From the NCBI GenBank assembly GCA_937906775.1, contig CALCUD010000002.1, forward strand, positions 1 through 64,000: DNA of 64,000 nucleotides. The letters run 5' to 3'. Of the stretch, positions 52,933-60,532 are shown piece after piece (position 1 is the stretch's first letter; each line of letters opens with the position of its first letter). This DNA is from an uncultured Clostridia bacterium. GTDB lineage: Bacteria; Bacillota; Clostridia; Christensenellales; Aristaeellaceae. A program made the translations under genes and the position numbers. The notes under the pieces are model-generated. The model made no database searches. It saw nothing but the letters and a program-made list of their open reading frames with translations, and was not told the origin of the DNA.

Positions 52933-54354
52933 ATGGACAATATGACTCAGCTGACCAATCCTTATCTTCCCGCGTGGGAATACATCCCGGACGGAGAACC
53001 CTATGTTTTCGGCGACCGGGTATATGTTTACGGCTCCCATGACTTTTTCGGCGGCGATGTATATTGCATGGGCGATTATATGGGCTGGTCCGCCCCGGTG
53101 AACGACCTCGGCAGCTGGCGCTGTGAAGGGGTGATCTATCGCAAGGATCAGGATCCGGACAACGCGGATCTGCAGGGGAATCTGTACGCGCCCGATGTCA
53201 CGGTCGGTCCGGACGGACGCTATTATCTGTACTATGTACTCAGCAGTCGGGGGCATGTATCCGTCGCGGTCAGCGACAGCCCCGCCGGCCCCTTTGAGTT
53301 CTACGGAAACGTACATTATGCCGACGGGACCCGCCTGGGCGAGAGGGACGGGGATGAGCCCCAGTTCGATCCCGGCGTGATCACGGAGGGCGAACGTACT
53401 TACCTGTACACCGGATTCTGCGGATACGGGGATATGTCCCGCCACGGCGCGATGGCTACGGTGCTGGACAGGGATATGCTGACGATCCTTGAAGAGCCGA
53501 AATTTGTGGCGCCGGGCGTCATGTACTGCGAGGGAACGGGTTTTGAGGGCCATGCTTTCTTCGAGGCGCCCTCCATCCGCAAGCGCGGCGATCTGTACTA
53601 TTTCATCTATTCATCGATCAAATTCCATGAACTGTGCTACGCGACAAGCACAAAGCCCACGGAAGGCTTTGTTTACCGCGGTGTGATCGTGAGCGCCTGC
53701 GATCTGGGGATAGACACCTACAAGCCTGCCGCAAAGCCCATGTATTATACCGCCAATAACCACGGCAGCATGACGCAGATCGGCGATGACTGGTATATCT
53801 TTTATCACCGTCATACCAACGGCACCAATTACAGCCGTCAGGGCTGCATGGAAAAGATCGCCTTCACGGACGGCGGGATGATCCGCCAGGCGGAGATCAC
53901 GAGCTGCGGCGGCGTTTCCACACCGCTACGCGGGGAAGGAGAATATCCGGCTTATATCGCCTGTCATCTGTTTACCTCGGAGGAGGTGGAATATCTGCCC
54001 TGGTCCGGCTGGATGGATGACCGGTTCCCGAAGATCACCCAGACCTGCGGTGACGGGCTGGAACGCATGAGCTATATCGCCAATATGCGCGACACGGCGA
54101 CGGCGGGGTTCCGCTACTTTGATTGCGCGGGCATCAGAAAGATCGGCATCCGGACCAAAGGCTACGCCACCGGACGGATGGAGATCCGGCTCGCGTGGGA
54201 CGGGGACGCCATCGCGGAGATCCCGATCGGCTATAACAATGTATGGCATGACGCGGAGACGGAAGTATCCGTTCCCGACGGGATCCGATCCCTGTATTTC
54301 ACCTTCCGCGGAAACGGTCATCTTCAGTTCGCGGCTTTTACACTGATCAAATAA
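52933..54354 (+). CDS. Glycoside hydrolase family 43 (beta-xylosidase/arabinofuranosidase-like) with C-terminal CBM6-like domain
   Basis: 473 residues from the ATG at 52933. The longer in-frame reading to 52702 crosses the promoter and has no family content. Five-bladed propeller acids: Asp20 (IPDGEPYVF, base), Asp88 (YAPDVTVG, pKa modulator) and Glu211 (FFEAPSIRK, acid). The C-terminal 130 residues (GFRYFDCAGIRKIGIRTKG ... LYFTFRGNGHLQFAAFTL) form a CBM6-like sandwich. No signal peptide. It releases xylose or arabinose from imported oligosaccharides. The ribosome site is weak (GTGAGG). It is 57 nt upstream of a CE1-like esterase, probably in one operon. Confidence 0.92.
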   Translation: MDNMTQLTNPYLPAWEYIPDGEPYVFGDRVYVYGSHDFFGGDVYCMGDYMGWSAPVNDLGSWRCEGVIYRKDQDPDNADLQGNLYAPDVTVGPDGRYYLYYVLSSRGHVSVAVSDSPAGPFEFYGNVHYADGTRLGERDGDEPQFDPGVITEGERTYLYTGFCGYGDMSRHGAMATVLDRDMLTILEEPKFVAPGVMYCEGTGFEGHAFFEAPSIRKRGDLYYFIYSSIKFHELCYATSTKPTEGFVYRGVIVSACDLGIDTYKPAAKPMYYTANNHGSMTQIGDDWYIFYHRHTNGTNYSRQGCMEKIAFTDGGMIRQAEITSCGGVSTPLRGEGEYPAYIACHLFTSEEVEYLPWSGWMDDRFPKITQTCGDGLERMSYIANMRDTATAGFRYFDCAGIRKIGIRTKGYATGRMEIRLAWDGDAIAEIPIGYNNVWHDAETEVSVPDGIRSLYFTFRGNGHLQFAAFTLIK

Positions 54355-54411
54355 ATAAGTGCGGTCTCCGCACGGAATCATCCGTTCAATGATCGGAAGG
54401 AGCGTTGCATC

Positions 54412-55500
54412 ATGGACAACAGGATTCTGGACATACCGATTTCCTATGATATGTACGCGGGCGAGAAGGACCGCGACGGCGAACAGGGCTGGGAGATCCT
54501 GCCGGACGGCAAGGTTCGCTTCCGCCTGCTGGCAGGGGACGCGAAAACCGTCTCCATCGACAAATTCGGCAATGAGACACACCCGCTGACCAAAGGGGAT
54601 GACGGATACTGGACCGGCGATCTCGATATCGGCGGCGGCTTTCAGTATATCTTTGTCAAGGTGGACGGCGCGGACGTGCTGAATCCCTATCTGCCTATCG
54701 GCTACGGTGCCTGCCGTCCGATGAACTTTATCGATATTCCGGTGGCCGATATGGACGGCTGGGATGATCTGGACGGCGTACCGCACGGAGCGGTGAGCCG
54801 GATGTATTATCCGTCCTCCGTCACAGGCAAGCATGAGATCTGCCTTGTGTGGACTCCGTGGGATTATTCGCCCGAAAAGAAATATCCGGTGCTGTACCTG
54901 CAGCACGGCTACGGCGAAAACGAGATCGGCTGGGTCTTTCAGGGCCACGCCGGCCGGATTGCCGACCGGCTGTACGCTGAGGGCAAGATGAAGGAAATGA
55001 TCATTGTCATGGGCAACGGCATGGCCGGCACGGGCAACGGGATCGCCTCCGCGCGCCGGCAGCTCTTCCCGGAGATCATTCTGAAGGATCTGATCCCCTT
55101 CATCGAAAAGTCTTTCAGCGTCCTGACCGACAGGGAACACCGCGCGATGGCCGGCCTTTCCATGGGCAGTTATCAGACGGCGATGGTCACGCTGACGCAT
55201 CCTGAGATGTTCGCCTGGGTCGGGATGTTCAGCGGCTTTCTGCGCGCCCCCTGGGATCCGACGGCGACGCAGCCGCACATGGCGATGCTGGACCGGAAAG
55301 AGGAGTTCAATCAGGCTTTCCGCGTATTCTACCGCGCCATGGGGACGGAGGATACCTTCTGGGCCGCCTTCGCGGGGGATGACGAGATGCTCGCGCCCAA
55401 AGGACTGAACATTACCCGCGAGACATTCCCGGGCGGTCATGACTGGACTGTGTGGCGCCGCTGCATCCGGTCCTTCCTGCCGAGACTTTTCGCGGAATGA
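54412..55500 (+). CDS. CE1-like esterase (enterochelin-esterase/feruloyl-esterase fold)
   Basis: 362 residues. An N-terminal beta-sandwich (about 20-105: GKVRFRLLAGDAKTVSIDKFG, CBM48/E-set-like) precedes an esterase-D type alpha/beta hydrolase. LYLQHGYGENEIGW has the oxyanion region, GLSMGSYQT the nucleophile Ser250, and GGHDWTVWRR the catalytic His343. Related enzymes remove feruloyl or acetyl groups from xylan side chains. There is no signal peptide, so it should act on imported oligosaccharides. AAGGAG precedes the ATG. Its place beside GH43 supports a xylan role. Confidence 0.9.
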   Translation: MDNRILDIPISYDMYAGEKDRDGEQGWEILPDGKVRFRLLAGDAKTVSIDKFGNETHPLTKGDDGYWTGDLDIGGGFQYIFVKVDGADVLNPYLPIGYGACRPMNFIDIPVADMDGWDDLDGVPHGAVSRMYYPSSVTGKHEICLVWTPWDYSPEKKYPVLYLQHGYGENEIGWVFQGHAGRIADRLYAEGKMKEMIIVMGNGMAGTGNGIASARRQLFPEIILKDLIPFIEKSFSVLTDREHRAMAGLSMGSYQTAMVTLTHPEMFAWVGMFSGFLRAPWDPTATQPHMAMLDRKEEFNQAFRVFYRAMGTEDTFWAAFAGDDEMLAPKGLNITRETFPGGHDWTVWRRCIRSFLPRLFAE

Positions 55501-55520
55501 GAAAAGCGTTCATGAAAAAA

Positions 55521-55551
55521 CCGCCCGGATTCTGATCCGGACGGCTTTTTT
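55521..55551 (+). terminator. Terminator after the GH43-CE1 operon
   Basis: CCGCCCGGAT (55521-55530), loop TCTG, ATCCGGACGG (55535-55544, one wobble), then CTTTTTT. Confidence 0.88.
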
Positions 55552-55585
55552 ATATCGGGAGTTGACATGACAAACGGGGAAAAGA

Positions 55586-56608
55586 TTATTCCACGAATTT
55601 CGGGAAGCTGCTGACCGCCTTTTGCCACGCGCCGGCCAGTTCGTCGCACCAGCGGTCGAACTCCGGATCCGGAATCTGAACCTCGGGATGACTCAAAGCG
55701 TAGGCGACACATTCCCGGGCGCCGTCGGCGAAACGGGTGGTGCAGACGAATTCGGGCACGGCCCGCTTGATCTTGGTGTTGTCAAACAGGACGGAGTTGC
55801 TCTTGTCGCCGATGAGACCTCCGATCTGATCGGGATACAGCGCCCCGATCGTTTCGCTGGGAATATGGATGGCGTTCAGTTCTGTTCCCAGCGCGTCGGC
55901 GGCGCACTGATAGACCTGATTCCAGGTCATGCTTTCGTCCGACGTGATATGATATACCTCTCCAAGCGCATGCGGATTCCCCATGAGTCCGACAAAAGCG
56001 ACGGCGAAATCCCGGCTGTGCGTCAGCGTCCAGAGCGTGGTCCCGTCGCCGGGAATGATCACCGGTTTGCCCTTCCGGATCCGGTCGAGTACCTGCCAGG
56101 AGCCTTTCGGTCCGTGAAGACCCAGCGGCAGGCTGCGTTCACAGTAGGTGTGGCTGGGACGGATGACAGTGACAGGGAAATTGTCACTGTCGTACGCGGC
56201 GCGCAGAATGTTTTCGCAGGCGGCTTTGTTCCGGCTGTAGAGCCAGTAGGGGTTGTGCAGCGGGGTGCCTTCGGTGATCCAGGGGGAGGAAAGGGGTTTC
56301 TGATAGGCGGAAGCGGAGGAAATGAAGAAGTATTGTTTCGTTTTTCCGGTGAACAGCCGGATATCCCGCTCGACATCCGATGTTTCGAAAGCAATGAAGT
56401 CCGCCACGACATCGAAAGTCCGGTCCTTCAGCAGTTCCCGGACGGCGTCCTCCCGGTGGATATCCCCGACGAGTACTTCGGCGCCTTCGGGAACCAGCGC
56501 GGAAGTCCGTCCGCGGTTCAGCAGCGTGAGTTCCCACCCGCGGCGGATGCAGAGCCTGGAAATTTCGGTCGAGATGGTTCCGGTTCCCCCGATAAACAAA
56601 GCTTTCAT
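55586..56608 (-). CDS. NAD-dependent epimerase/dehydratase family protein (extended SDR)
   Basis: 340 residues. GGTGTISTEI at the N-terminus is the nucleotide-binding glycine motif (with GTG for the usual GXXG). SSASAY and YSRNK supply the catalytic Ser, Tyr and Lys (YxxxK). VIRPSHTYCERS and GDGTTLWTLTHSRDFA are extended-SDR blocks. Relatives are annotated as NAD-dependent epimerases acting on nucleotide sugars, or as plant CSP41-like RNA-binding proteins. The substrate is unknown. It has its own minus-strand promoter and stands alone. Confidence 0.85.
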   Translation of the reverse strand: MKALFIGGTGTISTEISRLCIRRGWELTLLNRGRTSALVPEGAEVLVGDIHREDAVRELLKDRTFDVVADFIAFETSDVERDIRLFTGKTKQYFFISSASAYQKPLSSPWITEGTPLHNPYWLYSRNKAACENILRAAYDSDNFPVTVIRPSHTYCERSLPLGLHGPKGSWQVLDRIRKGKPVIIPGDGTTLWTLTHSRDFAVAFVGLMGNPHALGEVYHITSDESMTWNQVYQCAADALGTELNAIHIPSETIGALYPDQIGGLIGDKSNSVLFDNTKIKRAVPEFVCTTRFADGARECVAYALSHPEVQIPDPEFDRWCDELAGAWQKAVSSFPKFVE

Positions 56609-56654
56609 GAATGAAACCTCCTGAATGATTCAATTGTCGGAAAACACTGCCGTT

Positions 56655-56683
56655 ATGATACCATATCCGCGGCGGAACCGCAA
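56655..56683 (-). promoter_or_regulatory. Promoter of the SDR gene
   Basis: On the minus strand TTGCGG (56678-56683), 17 bp, TATCAT (56655-56660). Confidence 0.55.
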
Positions 56684-56789
56684 GACGGACAGAGCATCTC
56701 CCAAAGATCTCCGGAGATGAGATCCGGACACTTCCGGAACGTTCCGACCGGTGCGGATTTCCATTTTTTGCTTTGATCGCCGGAAACAC

Positions 56790-56818
56790 TTGAAAAGTTG
56801 GCGGACGGATGATACATT
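56790..56818 (+). promoter_or_regulatory. Promoter of the MATE gene
   Basis: TTGAAA (56790-56795), 17 bp, TACATT (56813-56818). Confidence 0.6.
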
Positions 56819-56876
56819 GATTCCGATATGTCATGACGGTTCACAGGAATGATGTGTGAACGGAAACGGGGAACGG

Positions 56877-58238
56877 ATGGAAAGAAAACAGACGGGGATG
56901 GCGCGGGATCTGACACAGGGCAGCGTAACGAAGCAGCTGGTCCTTTTTGCCATGCCGCTTTTCTTCTCTAACGCGCTTCAGGCGCTGTACAATCTGGTGG
57001 ATATGATCATCGTCGGCCAGGTCGTTGGCGGCGCGGGAATGTCCGCCGTCAGTATCGGCGGCGAGATCCTGCATTTTCTGACTTTTCTGGCGATGGGTTT
57101 TTCCTCGGCGGGTCAGGTCATCATCGCGCGCCTGGTGGGCGCCGGTCAGACAGACCGGGTGAAGAAGGTCATCGGAACTCTTTTTACCGTGATGCTCAGC
57201 GCGAGTCTGGCGATTTCGGCGATCTGTTATGTGCTCCGGACGCCGATCCTGAATGTTCTGAACACGCCCGCGGAATCCTGGGACTATACGATGGATTATC
57301 TTGTTATCTGTGTGATCGGTCTGGTGTTCATTTACGGATATAATATCGTTTCAGCCATTCTCCGCGGCATGGGGGATTCAAAACGGCCCTTCTTTTTTGT
57401 GGCAATCGCCGCAGTCACCAATACCCTGCTGGACCTGTGGTTCGTTGCCGGATTGGGCTGGGGTCCCTTCGGCGCCGCGCTGGCGACGGTGATCGGTCAG
57501 GGAATCAGCTTTGTGATCTCGCTGATCTATCTGTTCCGTCACCGGGAGGCTTTCGGCTTCGATTTCCGGCCGGAGAGCTTCAGGGTGGACCGGTGGGCTC
57601 TGAAGAATCTGACAGCGCTCGGCGTTCCCATGGCCATTCAGTCCGCGGCCATCAGCATCAGCCGCATCGTCCTGACATCCTGGATCAACGCCGCGGGCCT
57701 CGTATATTCCGCGATGAACGGTATTTATTCCAAGATCGGCACCATGGCGGGCGTGATTTCCAATTCCTTCACCACCGCGGGAAGCAGCATGGTCGGGCAG
57801 ACGCTCGGCGCTGAAAAATATGACCGCGTACCGAAGATCCTGCGAGCGCTGTTTGTGATCGGCATGCTGATCAGTCTGGTCATCATCGGAGCGCTGCTGC
57901 TCTGGAGCCGTTCCATTTTCGGGTGGTTTACCTCGGACGCCGAAGTGCTTGCCGAAACGGCGATCCTGATCGGACCGATCATCGTTTTCATGCTCGGGAG
58001 CCCGACGCGCAACGTCGCTTTCGCACTGATCAACGGCAGCGGTAACGCGAAGCTGAACCTCGCTGTCGCGCTGATCGACGGGATGATCAGCCGCGTCAGC
58101 ATCGCCGCCCTGCTGGGATACGTGCTGGACATGGGCTGTAAGGGATTCTGGTACGGGGACGGGTTATCCGGGTTTATCCCGATCCTGGTCGGAATGACTT
58201 ATTATTTTTCCGGCAGGTGGCGCCGGCCGAAAACCTGA
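56877..58238 (+). CDS. MATE family efflux transporter
   Basis: 453 residues with about twelve membrane segments in two homologous halves. DLTQGSVTKQLVLFAMPLFFSNALQALYNLVDMIIVGQ is the standard MATE start. The second half opens with LKNLTALGVPMAIQSAAISISRIVL. MATE proteins export drugs or metabolites using Na or H gradients. The ATG at 56877 (GGGGAA upstream) is chosen; a GTG at 56856 with AGGA is an alternative. It stands alone, and its terminator separates it from the small Cys/His gene. The substrate cannot be told from sequence. Confidence 0.93.
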   Translation: MERKQTGMARDLTQGSVTKQLVLFAMPLFFSNALQALYNLVDMIIVGQVVGGAGMSAVSIGGEILHFLTFLAMGFSSAGQVIIARLVGAGQTDRVKKVIGTLFTVMLSASLAISAICYVLRTPILNVLNTPAESWDYTMDYLVICVIGLVFIYGYNIVSAILRGMGDSKRPFFFVAIAAVTNTLLDLWFVAGLGWGPFGAALATVIGQGISFVISLIYLFRHREAFGFDFRPESFRVDRWALKNLTALGVPMAIQSAAISISRIVLTSWINAAGLVYSAMNGIYSKIGTMAGVISNSFTTAGSSMVGQTLGAEKYDRVPKILRALFVIGMLISLVIIGALLLWSRSIFGWFTSDAEVLAETAILIGPIIVFMLGSPTRNVAFALINGSGNAKLNLAVALIDGMISRVSIAALLGYVLDMGCKGFWYGDGLSGFIPILVGMTYYFSGRWRRPKT

Positions 58239-58253
58239 TCGTACGGCTATGAA

Positions 58254-58284
58254 AAGAGCGTCCCCGATACGGGAACGCTCTTTG
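58254..58284. terminator. Bidirectional terminator between MATE and the small Cys/His gene
   Basis: AAAGAGCGTCCCCG (58254-58267) pairs with CGGGAACGCTCTTT (58271-58284, one mismatch). Confidence 0.85.
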
Positions 58285-58300
58285 GCGGCTGGCGCGGCAT

Positions 58301-58519
58301 TCAGCCGCGGAGCCCCGGACGGTTGGGTTTTTTCGTACAGACTGTCAGATGACGCTTCAGGGTGACGTCGTCGGGAAAAACGCATTTGCACCAGGGACAG
58401 ACAGGCGTCTCAGCCTGCACACCGGAACTGACCATTCCGATTTCTTCGTCTGTCAGCTGGAGATCCTCCCACTCTTCCGGCCCCCCGTCAAAGTGGCTGT
58501 TGACATGATCCTTTTTCAT
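58301..58519 (-). CDS. Small Cys/His-rich protein (zinc-finger-like)
   Basis: 72 residues with AAGGGGG about 8 nt before the ATG and a good terminator, so probably real. The C-terminal part has Cys41, Cys44, Cys46, His57 and Cys61 (CPWCKCVFPD then LKRHLTVC), the spacing of a C2HC zinc finger. The N-terminal part is acidic and contains LQLTDEEIGMVSSG (about 20-33). This resembles the leader-peptide signature of some ribosomally made peptides (LSxEELxxVxGG), though the double Gly is replaced by Ser-Ser-Gly. No modifying enzyme is next to it. Zinc-finger adaptor is the simpler reading. Confidence 0.65.
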   Translation of the reverse strand: MKKDHVNSHFDGGPEEWEDLQLTDEEIGMVSSGVQAETPVCPWCKCVFPDDVTLKRHLTVCTKKPNRPGLRG

Positions 58520-58610
58520 ATCGGAATCCCCCTTTCATATCAGAATCGGTTGACTTTTCAAATCAATATACGAATCAATCGGGAAACGGGTCTCATGAGG
58601 ATCCGTGGAT

Positions 58611-58648
58611 TTTTCGCCGGGGATATGGTACCATATTCCCGGTGAAAA
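58611..58648. promoter_or_regulatory. 38-nt near-perfect dyad upstream of the nucleotidase gene
   Basis: Two 19-nt arms (58611-58629 and 58630-58648) centred on GGTACC, with only two non-matching pairs, both G-T wobbles in RNA. The dyad ends 28 nt before the start codon; it could be a regulator site or a hairpin in the 5' leader. Confidence 0.6.
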
Positions 58649-58676
58649 TGAAAGCAGTGACGGAGGAAAAGAAACC

Positions 58677-59231
58677 GTGCGGATCCTGATCGATATGGAC
58701 GATGTGCTGGAACGGCTGATCGACGGGTGGGTGGCCTACCTGAACGAGAGATTCGGAACGGACGTCCGCCCGGAAAATGTGCGAAGCTGGAATATGGGCG
58801 ACAATTTTCCGGCACTGACCCGGGAACAGGTCTACTCCGCGGTGGACGATCCGCAGCTGTGGGACTATGTGACCCCGATGCCCGGCGCGGCGGAAGCGGT
58901 CCGGCGACTGATGGATCGGGGCCATGAGATCTATGTCGTAACCGCGACGGATTATCCGACCCTGGCGACCAAGATGGATAAAGTTCTGTTCCGGTATTTT
59001 CCGATGTTTGACTGGGATCATGTGATCATCACCCGGAACAAGCAGATGGTACGGGGCGATGTACTGATCGATGACGGGCCGCACAACCTTTCCGGCGGGG
59101 AATACCGGGGGATCCTGTTCGAATCGTATCACAACAGGACCTTTGACGAGACCGCTGTCGGCGCGGTCCGGGCACGGAACTGGGATGAGGTCCTGGAAAT
59201 CATCACGGAAATGGAAACGGAGAGACGGTAA
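58677..59231 (+). CDS. 5'(3')-deoxyribonucleotidase family protein (HAD superfamily)
   Basis: 184 residues from the GTG at 58677 (GGAGG 10 nt upstream). Longer readings pass through the 38-nt dyad. DMDDVLE near residue 7 supplies the nucleophile Asp and the acid Asp. VVTATDYPT is HAD motif II, NKQMVRGDVLIDDGPHN holds motif III Lys and motif IV Asp residues. Such enzymes remove phosphate from deoxynucleoside monophosphates. The stop codon lies within the loop of its own terminator hairpin. Stand-alone gene. Confidence 0.85.
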   Translation: MRILIDMDDVLERLIDGWVAYLNERFGTDVRPENVRSWNMGDNFPALTREQVYSAVDDPQLWDYVTPMPGAAEAVRRLMDRGHEIYVVTATDYPTLATKMDKVLFRYFPMFDWDHVIITRNKQMVRGDVLIDDGPHNLSGGEYRGILFESYHNRTFDETAVGAVRARNWDEVLEIITEMETERR

Positions 59232-59245
59232 GTCTCTCCGTTTTT
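59217..59245. terminator. Terminator overlapping the nucleotidase stop codon
   Basis: ACGGAGAGAC (59217-59226), loop GGTAA, GTCTCTCCGT (59232-59241), then TTTTT. It includes the TAA stop and also lies between the convergent nucleotidase and GH8 genes. Confidence 0.88.
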
Positions 59246-59271
59246 CCTTTACGGGAACACCGGACAGATCC

Positions 59272-60399
59272 TTACAGGTAGATCCTGTAATTTCCGGTCA
59301 GCATCAGCAGGCAGAAGAAATACAGGCAGTTGTCATAATACCGGCGTTTCCCCTTCCGCAGGGGAGTTTCCGCAAACTGTTTCAGAAAGCGAAGACGCTC
59401 CGGACTTTCGCTGGTGACGGAAGCGGCCCCGAGTACGGCTCTGACGGCAACGGGATGCATGGCAGGCTCTTCGGAGACCGTCCCGTCCAGATGATAGGCG
59501 CGAAGATCATTCATATCCTGGCCTGCGAAGAAATCCTGCAGGCGGGTGTTGACCGCGTCCTCCTCCGGATGCGTCCCGAACCAGATGTGATCCAGCGCGA
59601 TGTTCTCGGCGACACGGTAGGCGTCGGAGTAATAGGCCCACGGTTTGCCGAACATCAGACGCTCCGCGCCGGAATATTCCGTGTATTCCGGACTCAGACC
59701 GGTTACGGGATGGGCGGAGAGCGAGATGAATTTCCGGCTTTCCTCCGCGGCGCGCTTCCAGAAAGGCCTGTCGTTTTCGTCCGCTTTCAGGGCGAACAGT
59801 TCATAGAAATGGGGAAGATGATAACTCGGATCGGTGAATTTCGCCTCCGGGACAAAACGGATATACGCGTTTTCCGGGTCCCACATCGGCTCTCCCCCGG
59901 GAACAAGTTCGTTTTGATGGACGCAGTGCCGGAGAATTTCGCGGGCCTGCGATTCATAGTCAAAGATGCCTTCGCCGTTGCCCCAGCGGGCACCGGCCAT
60001 AAACAGAGCCATTGCGAAATACTCTTCCCCGTCCGGGGCCGGACCTTCCGCAAAACGCTTGCCGTCCAGCCGGACGGACCAGACAAAGTATCCCTCGTAG
60101 ATCCCGCTTCGCTGACGCATATACCGGTCTGCAAAGGTCCAGAGTTTATCAAAGATGTCCTGTCTGTCCATCTGGACGCACATCATCATGCCGTAGCTCA
60201 TGCCTTCGGTGCGGGCGTCTATGTTTCCTGTATCGACCATACACCAGGCGTCCGCTTCCGTCCTGTAGCAGAAATTTTCATCGATGTCGAAGAAAATCGT
60301 ATCAAAAGCTTTGCGGACCATCTCCGCGGCTTCTGCGTCCCCGATGCCGATCTCCGCCAGATAATTGGGGTAGAGTCCTGTATGAATCGCGCCGTTCAT
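59272..60399 (-). CDS. Reducing-end xylose-releasing exo-oligoxylanase (glycoside hydrolase family 8)
   Basis: 375 residues, the usual Rex length, no signal peptide. DARTEGMSYGMMMCVQMD holds the acid Glu65. FVWSVRLDG and PAPDGEEYFAMAL are family blocks, the latter carrying a catalytic-site Asp. PHFYELFA...YYSDAYRVAENI continues the (alpha/alpha)6 barrel. Rex enzymes remove xylose from the reducing end of xylo-oligosaccharides with inversion. GGAGGG precedes the ATG. Together with GH43 and the CE1-like esterase about 5 kb away it gives a cytoplasmic xylo-oligosaccharide route, although it is not in the same operon. Confidence 0.92.
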   Translation of the reverse strand: MNGAIHTGLYPNYLAEIGIGDAEAAEMVRKAFDTIFFDIDENFCYRTEADAWCMVDTGNIDARTEGMSYGMMMCVQMDRQDIFDKLWTFADRYMRQRSGIYEGYFVWSVRLDGKRFAEGPAPDGEEYFAMALFMAGARWGNGEGIFDYESQAREILRHCVHQNELVPGGEPMWDPENAYIRFVPEAKFTDPSYHLPHFYELFALKADENDRPFWKRAAEESRKFISLSAHPVTGLSPEYTEYSGAERLMFGKPWAYYSDAYRVAENIALDHIWFGTHPEEDAVNTRLQDFFAGQDMNDLRAYHLDGTVSEEPAMHPVAVRAVLGAASVTSESPERLRFLKQFAETPLRKGKRRYYDNCLYFFCLLMLTGNYRIYL

Positions 60400-60532
60400 A
60401 AGTATATCCCTCCGTTTTTCCTGATACCGTGAGTTTACATGGAATTACAGGAAGATGCAAGGCAGGATTCTACTGTCCGGTGGTTGAAACAATACATATC
60501 TGTTTAATTTTTCAGAAACTGAGGTTTGGTCT

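Noticed and set aside
58605..58676. An upstream ATG extending the nucleotidase by 24 residues
   Set aside because: The extension is read through the 38-nt dyad and the HAD motif starts within a few residues of the GTG at 58677, which has GGAGG upstream.
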